Source of the DNA: Alphaproteobacteria bacterium
GTDB taxonomy: Bacteria > Pseudomonadota > Alphaproteobacteria > RF32 > CAG-239
Assembly (NCBI GenBank): GCA_017467515.1
Contig: JAFUSU010000021.1
Span: 1 to 44,523 of the forward strand
Direction of reading: 5' to 3'
Length of the DNA: 44,523 nucleotides
Shown piece by piece: positions 1-6,786 of the stretch. A program made the position numbers and the translations under genes. Under the pieces are notes generated by a model, which made no database searches, was not told where the DNA came from, and saw only the letters and a list, made by a program, of their open reading frames with translations. Every line of letters begins with the position of its first letter. Position 1 is the stretch's first letter.

Positions 1-267
1 CTCTTGCCCTGACGGACAACTCGTTTCTTTTATCGGGTTATTTGCCAAATCATCACCGGTTGTGATGTCTGTGCTTATATTGTTTCTTTTGGTGATAAAA
101 TTAACCGCCGCATACTTTTGATAAGACGATTTTGGCTCAGCGTTTGGTTTGGTTTTGGGTTCTTCTATACAGGGGGTGTCCGAATTTAAAGATAGAATAT
201 AAGCTTGTGCCGCATTATTATACAGCATCGCACAAATAAAACAGCACAATGAATAAAGTACCTTCAT
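1..267 (-). CDS. Secreted Cys-rich protein, N-terminal part only (paralogue of the protein at 6787-9474)
   Basis: Open from an ATG at 267 to the window edge (89 codons, no stop), so only the N-terminus is visible. It begins with a signal peptide: Lys, a hydrophobic stretch (residues 3-17) and a likely cut after AAQA. A GGAGGT ribosome site lies 5 bases upstream. Residues 36-58 (EPKTKPNAEPK, YQKYAAVNFITK) align with residues in the protein at 6787 (TKTQPSAEPK, YPKYASVSFITK), and both then reach a CPSG motif that opens the Cys-rich region there. I infer the same architecture: exported, Cys-rich repeats, DUF1566-type domains. The missing part lies left of position 1. It is downstream of era on the same strand but has its own promoter. 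Function unknown. Confidence 0.8.
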   Translation of the reverse strand, partial: MKVLYSLCCFICAMLYNNAAQAYILSLNSDTPCIEEPKTKPNAEPKSSYQKYAAVNFITKRNNISTDITTGDDLANNPIKETSCPSGQE

Positions 268-308
268 TAGGACCTCCATTTAGAATACACTGAGCCAAAA
301 CCAACTTC

Positions 309-337
309 AGTATATCACGTGGAAACCCTTGTGTCAA
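309..337 (-). promoter_or_regulatory. Sigma70-type promoter of the Cys-rich gene at 1-267
   Basis: Read on the minus strand there is TTGACA (332-337), a 17-base spacer and TATACT (309-314), close to consensus. Downstream in the leader is TTTTGGCTCAGT (289-300) and upstream is TAAGCACCT. All of these elements recur in the same order before the paralogue at 6787, so the whole upstream module appears to be shared. Confidence 0.75.
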
Positions 338-423
338 GCTATTTTGAAGGTGCTTACTATTTTTGTGATTGTAAAAATTTAAATTATGAGATGAATTTTT
401 ATAGGAAAGAAAAGCAGGGACGG

Positions 424-1320
424 TTATTCCATTTTTAAGCCCCAGACATCGTAACGCTCTTTATCTTTCCCCCAATTCGGACGGACTTTTACAAAAAGGA
501 AAAGATGTATTCTTTCTTCTAACAGTTTTTCTAATTCTGTCCGAGCGGCTTGTCCTATTTTTTTAATCATTTGACCGTTTTTACCGATAATAATGATTTT
601 TTGATTATCTTTTTCAACATAAATGGTGATCTCGGCACGGATAGAGCCGTCAGGTTTGTGTTCCCATAATTCAGGTTCAACGGTTAGGGCATAAGGAATT
701 TCCTGACGCATATATAAAAATAATTTTTCCCGTACAAGTTCGGCCGCCAACAGACGCAGAGGCATATCTGAAATTTGGTCCTCCGGATAATACCACGGAC
801 TGAGCGGTAAATTGTCCGCCAGATATTTGTAAAAATCATTAATATTTTTACCGGTCAGTGCCGAAATCATAAATGTTTCCTTGAAATTATAGGCTTGATT
901 GAGTTGTAAACTCAGTTCTAAGAGTTTTTCTTTATTTTTTATTTCATCAACTTTGTTAAGCGCTAAAATTGCCGGTATGTTATTTTTTTTGAGTTTAGCC
1001 ACAATAGATTGTGTTTCATCATCAAAACCCCGTTTGGCATCAACAACCAGAACCGTGATATCGGCATCTGCAACACCGCCCCAGGCAGAAGTGACCATAG
1101 CTTTATCTAATGTGCGTTTAGGCTTAAAAATTCCCGGTGTGTCCAAAAAGATAATTTGTGTATTTTCATAAATACCAATCCCTTTGATTTGGGTTCTTGT
1201 GGTTTGTACCTTAGGAGAAACAATAGATACTTTACTTCCCACAAAATTGTTTGTGATTGTTGATTTGCCGGCATTTGGCGCGCCAATAAGCGCAACATAA
1301 CCGCAACGTGTTGCATCCAT
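424..1320 (-). CDS. era: GTPase Era
   Basis: Era is an essential GTPase that binds the 3' end of 16S rRNA and helps assemble the 30S subunit. The 298 residues are full length. The G1 P-loop GAPNAGKS is at residues 14-21, G3 DTPG near 60, and G4 NKVD near 122. The C-terminal third is the KH RNA-binding domain, with IGKNGQMIKKIG as its GxxG loop. The ATG directly follows the rnc stop codon (TAA ATG, no gap), so translation is probably coupled. It is the last gene of acpS-lepB-rnc-era; rnc-era linkage is conserved in many proteobacteria. I see no clear terminator after it. Confidence 0.97.
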   Translation of the reverse strand: MDATRCGYVALIGAPNAGKSTITNNFVGSKVSIVSPKVQTTRTQIKGIGIYENTQIIFLDTPGIFKPKRTLDKAMVTSAWGGVADADITVLVVDAKRGFDDETQSIVAKLKKNNIPAILALNKVDEIKNKEKLLELSLQLNQAYNFKETFMISALTGKNINDFYKYLADNLPLSPWYYPEDQISDMPLRLLAAELVREKLFLYMRQEIPYALTVEPELWEHKPDGSIRAEITIYVEKDNQKIIIIGKNGQMIKKIGQAARTELEKLLEERIHLFLFVKVRPNWGKDKERYDVWGLKME

Positions 1321-1989
1321 TTATATTTTCTCCAAAAGAGTAATCATTTTAGCAGCGGCAGCTTGTTCTGCCAATTTTTTATTGTGTCCGCTGCCTGTTT
1401 GCGGCTCTATATTGCTAACTTTAACAGCCATTACAAAAATAGGATTGTGTTCACTGCCTGAGCGTGAAATTTGCTCATAAACAGGTGTCGGAAACCCTTT
1501 GGCGTGTGCAATTTCTTGCAATCTGGTTTTAAAATCTTTAGGCGGTGTGAGATCTTTATGGAGCAAAGGCTGCCAGTGCTTTTGAACAAAATCAAGCGCT
1601 GCCATACAGTCAGAATCAATAAAAATTGCGCCGATAACCGCTTCACAAACATCACAAAGAACATTTTCATTCTCCCTGATGTCTTCCGTTGCAATGCGAA
1701 TGTATTTGTCAAGACCAAGTTGTTTGGCCATCATTGATACCGTTTCTTTGCAAACCAAATGAGTGTGGCGGGGAGAAAGACTCCCTTCCGGTTCGTTAGG
1801 AAATTCGGTGAACAGCGAATTTGCAACGGCAACGCCCAGAACTCTGTCGCCTAAAAATTCAAGCCGCTCATAATTGCTGCCGATATGAGAAGTTACACTG
1901 CTGTGTGTTAAAGCCTGTTGCAGTAATTTTTTATTTTTAAAATGATAGCCTAAGGCCTGTTCAAGAGCTTCAAACATTGTTGCCCTCAT
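1321..1989 (-). CDS. rnc: Ribonuclease III
   Basis: RNase III cleaves double-stranded RNA and processes rRNA precursors and some mRNAs. The 222 residues are the usual length. The signature ERLEFLGDRVLG (from about residue 41) carries catalytic acidic residues, and a second acidic cluster CDVCEAVIGAIFID lies near 112-125. The C-terminal 70 residues are the dsRNA-binding domain, ending with the typical KKLAEQAAAAKM helix. The ATG at 1989 overlaps the lepB stop (TAATG). A second in-frame ATG at 1977 would shorten the protein by four residues and cannot be excluded. It is cotranscribed with lepB upstream and era downstream. Confidence 0.97.
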   Translation of the reverse strand: MRATMFEALEQALGYHFKNKKLLQQALTHSSVTSHIGSNYERLEFLGDRVLGVAVANSLFTEFPNEPEGSLSPRHTHLVCKETVSMMAKQLGLDKYIRIATEDIRENENVLCDVCEAVIGAIFIDSDCMAALDFVQKHWQPLLHKDLTPPKDFKTRLQEIAHAKGFPTPVYEQISRSGSEHNPIFVMAVKVSNIEPQTGSGHNKKLAEQAAAAKMITLLEKI

Positions 1990-2717
1990 TAGTTTATCTT
2001 ATTGAAAATGCGTTTCCAACGTATTTTTTTAGGCCATACCCACGGCTTATACCAAGCATATTCCGGATTTTGTGAGAAAAATAATATTCTGGCTTTACCG
2101 ACGAGATTTTCGATAGGAACAAAACCGACACTGACGCGACTGTCATCAGAGCGATCGCGATTATCCCCCATCACAAAAATATGATCAGACGGAACAATAA
2201 CTTCTTCAACATTATCTTCCATTCCTTGGTCGGAAATTTCTAATATTTTATGTTTAATCCCATTAGGGAGCGTTTCTATATATTGATGGTATCGCTCGGC
2301 ATTTCCCTGATTATCCCGCACAATAAAGTCTTCTATTTCCTCTCTTGGAAGCATTTTGTCGTTAATATAAAGGCGTCCGTTGATAAGTTTGATTTTATCA
2401 CCCGGTAATCCGATAACGCGTTTGATAAAATCTGTGCGATTATCTTGCGGGTATTTAAAAATAACAACATCACCCTGCTGAGGAAAATCTGACAAAATAC
2501 GATTTTCAAACAAGGGCAGACTGAACGGCAGGGAATGTTTGGAATATCCGTAAGTGTATTTTGAAACAAACAGAAAATCCCCGACATATAAAGTCGGATA
2601 CATTGAACCGGAAGGAATTTTGAAAGGTTCAAATAAAAAAGTTCTGATTAAAACGGCAATTAAAATTGCATAAATGATCGTTTTCAGAGTATCGAAAAAG
2701 CTTTCTTCTTCTTGCAT
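1989..2717 (-). CDS. lepB: Signal peptidase I
   Basis: Membrane-bound type I signal peptidase, which cuts signal peptides from Sec and Tat substrates on the periplasmic face. A single N-terminal membrane segment (residues 13-29) is followed by the box with the nucleophile Ser38 (SGSMYPTL). The general-base Lys is in DFIKRVIGLPGD at about residue 100. A late GDNRDRSDDSR motif completes the S26A signature. The 242 residues fit the alphaproteobacterial form. The TAA stop overlaps the rnc start by one base. The 123-base gap to acpS upstream holds an inverted repeat and possibly a promoter, so lepB may be transcribed separately from acpS. Confidence 0.96.
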   Translation of the reverse strand: MQEEESFFDTLKTIIYAILIAVLIRTFLFEPFKIPSGSMYPTLYVGDFLFVSKYTYGYSKHSLPFSLPLFENRILSDFPQQGDVVIFKYPQDNRTDFIKRVIGLPGDKIKLINGRLYINDKMLPREEIEDFIVRDNQGNAERYHQYIETLPNGIKHKILEISDQGMEDNVEEVIVPSDHIFVMGDNRDRSDDSRVSVGFVPIENLVGKARILFFSQNPEYAWYKPWVWPKKIRWKRIFNKIN

Positions 2718-2754
2718 TATTATTCTTCTTTGTCAAAGATTGCACCACATTTCT

Positions 2755-2791
2755 TTAGATAAAAGAGCATATAAGAAACCCGTTTATCTAA
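2755..2791. repeat. Inverted repeat between acpS and lepB
   Basis: TTAGATAAA (2755-2763) and TTTATCTAA (2783-2791) form a perfect 9-base inverted repeat around a 19-base centre. There is no T-run on the minus strand after it, so it does not look like an acpS terminator. It could be an operator or an mRNA hairpin in the lepB leader. Role unknown. Confidence 0.4.
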
Positions 2792-2840
2792 AAAAACGCT
2801 TTTATACTAAACATAATTTTCAGCTTCTGCAACAATAAAA

Positions 2841-3242
2841 TCACAAAAGCTCAACAATAACAAAGGCCTGAGCTAAGTCAGCTTCATCGCTCAAGCTTAA
2901 GTGGATTTTGAAATCTTGATTGTTTGTTTTTTTAAGCAAGGTTTCTAATACTCCGCCTTCTACTTCAAAAAAAGGTTTGCCCATATCGTTATGATGAATG
3001 GTTATGTCTTTTAAATACATTCCCTCTCTGAAGCCTGTTCCCAGAGCTTTACTCAGAGCTTCTTTGGCTGCGAATCTTTTGGCAAGGAATCGACTTATTT
3101 GGTCATCATTGAAATCTTTTCCCGTTAATTCTTTTTGCTCAAAAGCGGATAGAATATGCTGTTTCATTCCTTGTTTAAAAATAGGAATCAGTTTATTCAT
3201 CCGATTAATGCGAACAATGTCACAGCCGATACCAACAATCAT
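2841..3242 (-). CDS. acpS: Holo-[acyl-carrier-protein] synthase
   Basis: AcpS transfers 4'-phosphopantetheine from CoA to the serine of acyl carrier protein, activating it for fatty acid synthesis. The 133 residues start with VGIGCDIVRINR, whose Asp binds Mg, and carry the second signature FAAKEALSKALGTG near residues 60-73 with the Mg-binding Glu. The length is normal. In many alphaproteobacteria acpS sits between pdxJ and lepB; here the upstream neighbour is a disulfide reductase instead of pdxJ. The ATG at 3242 follows an AAAGGATA ribosome site. Confidence 0.96.
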   Translation of the reverse strand: MIVGIGCDIVRINRMNKLIPIFKQGMKQHILSAFEQKELTGKDFNDDQISRFLAKRFAAKEALSKALGTGFREGMYLKDITIHHNDMGKPFFEVEGGVLETLLKKTNNQDFKIHLSLSDEADLAQAFVIVELL

Positions 3243-3302
3243 TTCAATATCCTTTTCTTTTTTGATATAACCCTAAATCTCTATTTCTGCAACACAAAAA
3301 CA

Positions 3303-6023
3303 TTATTCTTCTTTATTTTGCGTTTCAGGTATTGAAACCATTACTGCACTATTGTTGAGAATACGTTCAAATTCCATTTGACTTAATATTTCAGGGAGAA
3401 CAAGCCCCTCCGGAATATTTTGATTGTATAAAATATAAAAAGGCAATCCTTTACGGCCGTACTCGCTCATAAATTCCAGAATTTCTGGTTTGTACTCAGT
3501 CCAATCCAGATTGATAACTTTTATGTTATAACGCTCATAAATGCTTTTTGTGCTGGCATTATCAAAAACTAAAAAATTGTTATAACTGCAAGTTAAACAC
3601 CAGTCCGCACCGATTTTAACAAGAACATTATATCCTTTAGCGACGTCGTGACCGATTTGATTTAAATCCAGTTCGGTTGTCGTTTTTTGAGAAACAATAT
3701 TTTTATGATTTGAAAAACCTAAATCACCCACAAATAAAGCTATGATGAATATAAAACTCAAAAGACTGATGAAAATTAAGTGCACTTTCCTTTTTGCTTT
3801 AGCCAGCATTTTGGAGTCTTTCCCAAGCAAATGTTCTGTTTCAAGTATAGTTTGACGGTAGGTGTACAAAATCAGGTAAAATAAGACTAAAAGTATGAGA
3901 ATCACAGAAACTGTTATCCAAGAACTTTGTGCTTTTAAAATAGCCAGAAGCCAAATTACGGTAAGAAACAACAGAAAAATCATAAAGTGATGAAGTTTAT
4001 TCATCCATTTACCGGGGCGGGGTATAAAAACGGATAAATTCGGTGCAGAGGCTAAAATTAAGTAAGGCAAGCTTAAACCGAAAGCAATGGCAGTGAATAT
4101 GGCAAAGATATCAGAAGTCGTTCCCGCAAGAGCAAACCCGACAGCCGTTCCCAGATAAGGACCGGTGCAGGGGGTTGCCATCAAAACAATCAGAAGACCG
4201 GAAAAAAAGGCGCCTGAGAAAACAGGCTTTTTTGCGAAATCAGAGAAAAGTGACAAGCTAATAATGCCACGTATTTGAGCAATAAAAAGGCATATGACGA
4301 AAATCATTGTCAAAAGAAAGAACGGATTTTGAAATTGCATTCCCCAGCCTATGTTATTCCCTAATAATTTAATGCCGGATAAAGTTGCTGCCAAGATAAT
4401 AAAACCGGCATAAATTCCCAAAGCGCTCAGTAAAAAATTATGTCTTAGCGTTTTTTCATTTTTGGCGCCAAACTGTGTTAAAGTTAAAAATTTCAAGGAT
4501 AAAACAGGGAAAACACAAGGCATAAAGTTTAAAATAAATCCACCAAGGGCAGCTATTAAAAGTAATCCGAAATTTAATATCTTACTGTTGATATCAAACA
4601 CAGATGAGGAAAGAATATTTTTGTAAAGGCGAAAGGTATGTATTCGGTTCGGTGTAAAGGTTATTTCAGCCTCTTGTCCTTCTATATTTTGCTCGGAATC
4701 TATAATATCAAAGCGAGCTGAAAAGCGATTTTTATCAATAGCGACTTTAGGTGAAGAAAGTTTTATTTTTTTTGGAGTGCGTATAAAAATTTCAGGTTTA
4801 TTTATTGTATAATTGCTATCAATAATAACGCGTAACGTTTTACCGCTCGGAGATAATTCATTCTCTTCAACGGAAATATCTTGAATTGTGATTTCTGTTT
4901 CTTCTTGTTTGGGTAAAAGATTAAATGTTTGTGTGATGAAATTTTGCAAGACGGTATTAAAGCCTAAACCGCTTTTTAGAGGAAGCGTTAAATCAGCATT
5001 GTATGTTTTGCATTTTTTTTCAGGGTTACACATTGTATAAACGGTATGAGCCTTGATTTCGGCTGTTTCTTTATTGTTAATAACCTGACAAACAAACGGA
5101 TAGGCGAAATCGTTAAGATATAAAATTAAATCTCCGTCAGGAAAATAAGCTCGTCGCGGGGCAGGGCGGAAAAGACTGCACTTTTTAATATTTTTTGATT
5201 TTTCAAAGGTGACAGAAATTTCCGGATATTTGTCGTAGCTATCAGCCAGTATTCCCCAATTTATATCTGTTTTGAAATGAACAATTCCTTTGATTTGTGT
5301 CTGATCTTCTAATCTTGATTGATCGGAAGCTAAGCGGATTTTTGCGTGTTCCTGTACTACCCACGGGGTTATTCCTTCTCCGTTTGTCTTGGGATCGTCA
5401 TAAACAATTCCGTAAAAGGGTAATTTTTTGAATTCTATTTTATCGTAGATTCTTGATAATCTTTCAAATTCAGGAAAAAGTTTTTTAAGTTTGTCGTTGT
5501 TTTCAACTTTTTCTCTATGCGCTTGATAAGCTTCCTGTTCTTTTCTGTCGGCGCTGTAAGAAATGACTTTTTTAATGTCGGTTGTTATACGAACAGCATC
5601 TTCGCCACTGTCTACATATTTGTAATCTTTCGGATTTTCATATTCCGAATCCCGATAAGTAAGAACCGGCGGCTCCGGAACCAAAATTTTACTTTTGACG
5701 CTTTCATAAATATCTTTGCCCCAGCGATAAAGTTTTATGCTTTTACGAATAAAACTTTCCTTATCGTACAATTCTTGGCGAGAAAGGTCCGGAAAAAATT
5801 TTTCGATATCAGGTTTAAGATCTGAGTCGATGAGTTTTCCGGGGTAATTTTTGTTAAAGTAGTTGGCAATTTCAAATGTCGTTTCAATTGTGTCGGAAAG
5901 GGTTATTTTTTTTGTTGTTTCCTCATCTTTTAAATCTAAAATGACGTTATCACTCGGCATTTCCTGCGCAAAACAGGGTAAAAGCCATAAACTTAACAAT
6001 AAACTTAAAACCAATCTTTTCAT
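3303..6023 (-). CDS. DsbD/ScsB-family thiol:disulfide reductase
   Basis: Inner-membrane electron carrier that passes reducing power from cytoplasmic thioredoxin to periplasmic thiols. The signal peptide is MKRLVLSLLLSLWLLPCFA. Residues up to about 450 form a large periplasmic part; a stretch with Cys pairs (MCNPEKKC) and the motif RPAPRRAYFPDG resembles the DsbC/DsbD N-terminal-like domain of ScsB. The CcdA-like membrane domain follows, with PCVFPVLSLKFLTL and a second conserved CTGP. The C-terminus is a thioredoxin domain with WCLTC. At 906 residues it is longer than E. coli DsbD (about 570) because of the N-terminal region. I chose the ATG at 6023 because it gives a clean signal peptide; an ATG at 6035 and a GTG at 6065 are also in frame. 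It may supply reductant for the Cys-rich secreted proteins nearby (inference). Confidence 0.85.
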   Translation of the reverse strand: MKRLVLSLLLSLWLLPCFAQEMPSDNVILDLKDEETTKKITLSDTIETTFEIANYFNKNYPGKLIDSDLKPDIEKFFPDLSRQELYDKESFIRKSIKLYRWGKDIYESVKSKILVPEPPVLTYRDSEYENPKDYKYVDSGEDAVRITTDIKKVISYSADRKEQEAYQAHREKVENNDKLKKLFPEFERLSRIYDKIEFKKLPFYGIVYDDPKTNGEGITPWVVQEHAKIRLASDQSRLEDQTQIKGIVHFKTDINWGILADSYDKYPEISVTFEKSKNIKKCSLFRPAPRRAYFPDGDLILYLNDFAYPFVCQVINNKETAEIKAHTVYTMCNPEKKCKTYNADLTLPLKSGLGFNTVLQNFITQTFNLLPKQEETEITIQDISVEENELSPSGKTLRVIIDSNYTINKPEIFIRTPKKIKLSSPKVAIDKNRFSARFDIIDSEQNIEGQEAEITFTPNRIHTFRLYKNILSSSVFDINSKILNFGLLLIAALGGFILNFMPCVFPVLSLKFLTLTQFGAKNEKTLRHNFLLSALGIYAGFIILAATLSGIKLLGNNIGWGMQFQNPFFLLTMIFVICLFIAQIRGIISLSLFSDFAKKPVFSGAFFSGLLIVLMATPCTGPYLGTAVGFALAGTTSDIFAIFTAIAFGLSLPYLILASAPNLSVFIPRPGKWMNKLHHFMIFLLFLTVIWLLAILKAQSSWITVSVILILLVLFYLILYTYRQTILETEHLLGKDSKMLAKAKRKVHLIFISLLSFIFIIALFVGDLGFSNHKNIVSQKTTTELDLNQIGHDVAKGYNVLVKIGADWCLTCSYNNFLVFDNASTKSIYERYNIKVINLDWTEYKPEILEFMSEYGRKGLPFYILYNQNIPEGLVLPEILSQMEFERILNNSAVMVSIPETQNKEE

Positions 6024-6043
6024 ATTTGAAACCATAAATAAAA

Positions 6044-6073
6044 TTGCATTTTTCCATAAATTCACTATATAAT
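6044..6073 (+). promoter_or_regulatory. Promoter of yqgE, overlapping the divergent DsbD/ScsB upstream region
   Basis: TTGCAT (6044-6049), an 18-base spacer and TATAAT (6068-6073) lie 41 bases before the yqgE ATG. On the other strand a TTGACA (6096-6101) precedes an AT-rich stretch that could be the promoter for the divergent DsbD/ScsB gene, so the two promoters would share about 50 bases. Confidence 0.55.
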
Positions 6074-6114
6074 ATCATAGAAAGATTAAAAATTGTCAAA
6101 AGAGTTGATTATAA

Positions 6115-6678
6115 ATGAAGAATAATAATTATTTGACAGGAAAATGTTTGGTCGCAATGCCTCATATGCAAGATGAACATTTTGCTCGTACCGTTATTTA
6201 TATTTGTTCACATTCTGAAAATGGGGCAATGGGGTTTGTTGTCAATAAGAAAATTAAAGAATTTACGTTTGCTGATTTGGCGACACAGTTACCAATAGCA
6301 AATCTTAATCCGTCTTTGCCTATTGATTTGCATCAGGGCGGACCTCTTGAAAAAGTGCGCGGTTTTGTTATTCATTCAACAGATTATGTTAAAGATGATA
6401 CCGTTGTGATTGATGACAATATTGCTGTTTCATCTTCCATAGACATTATTACGGATATTGCTTTCGGTATCGGGCCGAAAGATAATTTGATTGCCCTTGG
6501 TTATGCAAGCTGGGCTCCTAAACAGTTGGAACAGGAAATAGCTTGTAATTCATGGATCGTTGTTAATCCGACACCAGAGCTCGTTTTTAAGACCAAAGAT
6601 GAGGAAAAATGGCAAAAAGCGCTGAACGCTTTAGGCATTGATCTTTATCGATTGTCAGATTTTTGCGGTCACGCATAA
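6115..6678 (+). CDS. yqgE: YqgE/AlgH family protein (UPF0301)
   Basis: The family is widespread but its biochemical role is not settled; AlgH was named from alginate regulation in Pseudomonas. The protein has 187 residues, the normal length. Family motifs are LTGKCLVAMPHMQDEHFART at the N-terminus, NGAMGFVVNKK, the LHQGGPLEKVRGFVIHS region and a late GYASWAPKQLEQEI. It has no signal peptide and should be cytoplasmic. The ribosome site before the ATG is weak (AGAGTTGA). It stands as a single gene between divergent and downstream promoters. Confidence 0.93.
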   Translation: MKNNNYLTGKCLVAMPHMQDEHFARTVIYICSHSENGAMGFVVNKKIKEFTFADLATQLPIANLNPSLPIDLHQGGPLEKVRGFVIHSTDYVKDDTVVIDDNIAVSSSIDIITDIAFGIGPKDNLIALGYASWAPKQLEQEIACNSWIVVNPTPELVFKTKDEEKWQKALNALGIDLYRLSDFCGHA

Positions 6679-6718
6679 TGTGGTTTTATCCATAAAAAAT
6701 AAGCACCTCTAAAACAGG

Positions 6719-6747
6719 TTGACAAGCTGAAATTGTTATGCTACAAT
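6719..6747 (+). promoter_or_regulatory. Sigma70-type promoter and conserved leader of the Cys-rich gene at 6787
   Basis: TTGACA (6719-6724), a 17-base spacer and TACAAT (6742-6747). The leader contains TTTTGGCTCAGT (6757-6768) followed by AGGAGGTGCGAT before the ATG at 6787, and the promoter is preceded by AATAAGCACCT. The same elements, in order and at nearly the same spacing, precede the paralogous gene at 1-267. Confidence 0.8.
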
Positions 6748-6786
6748 GAATGCAGATTTTGGCTCAGTCAATTTAGGAGGTGCGAT

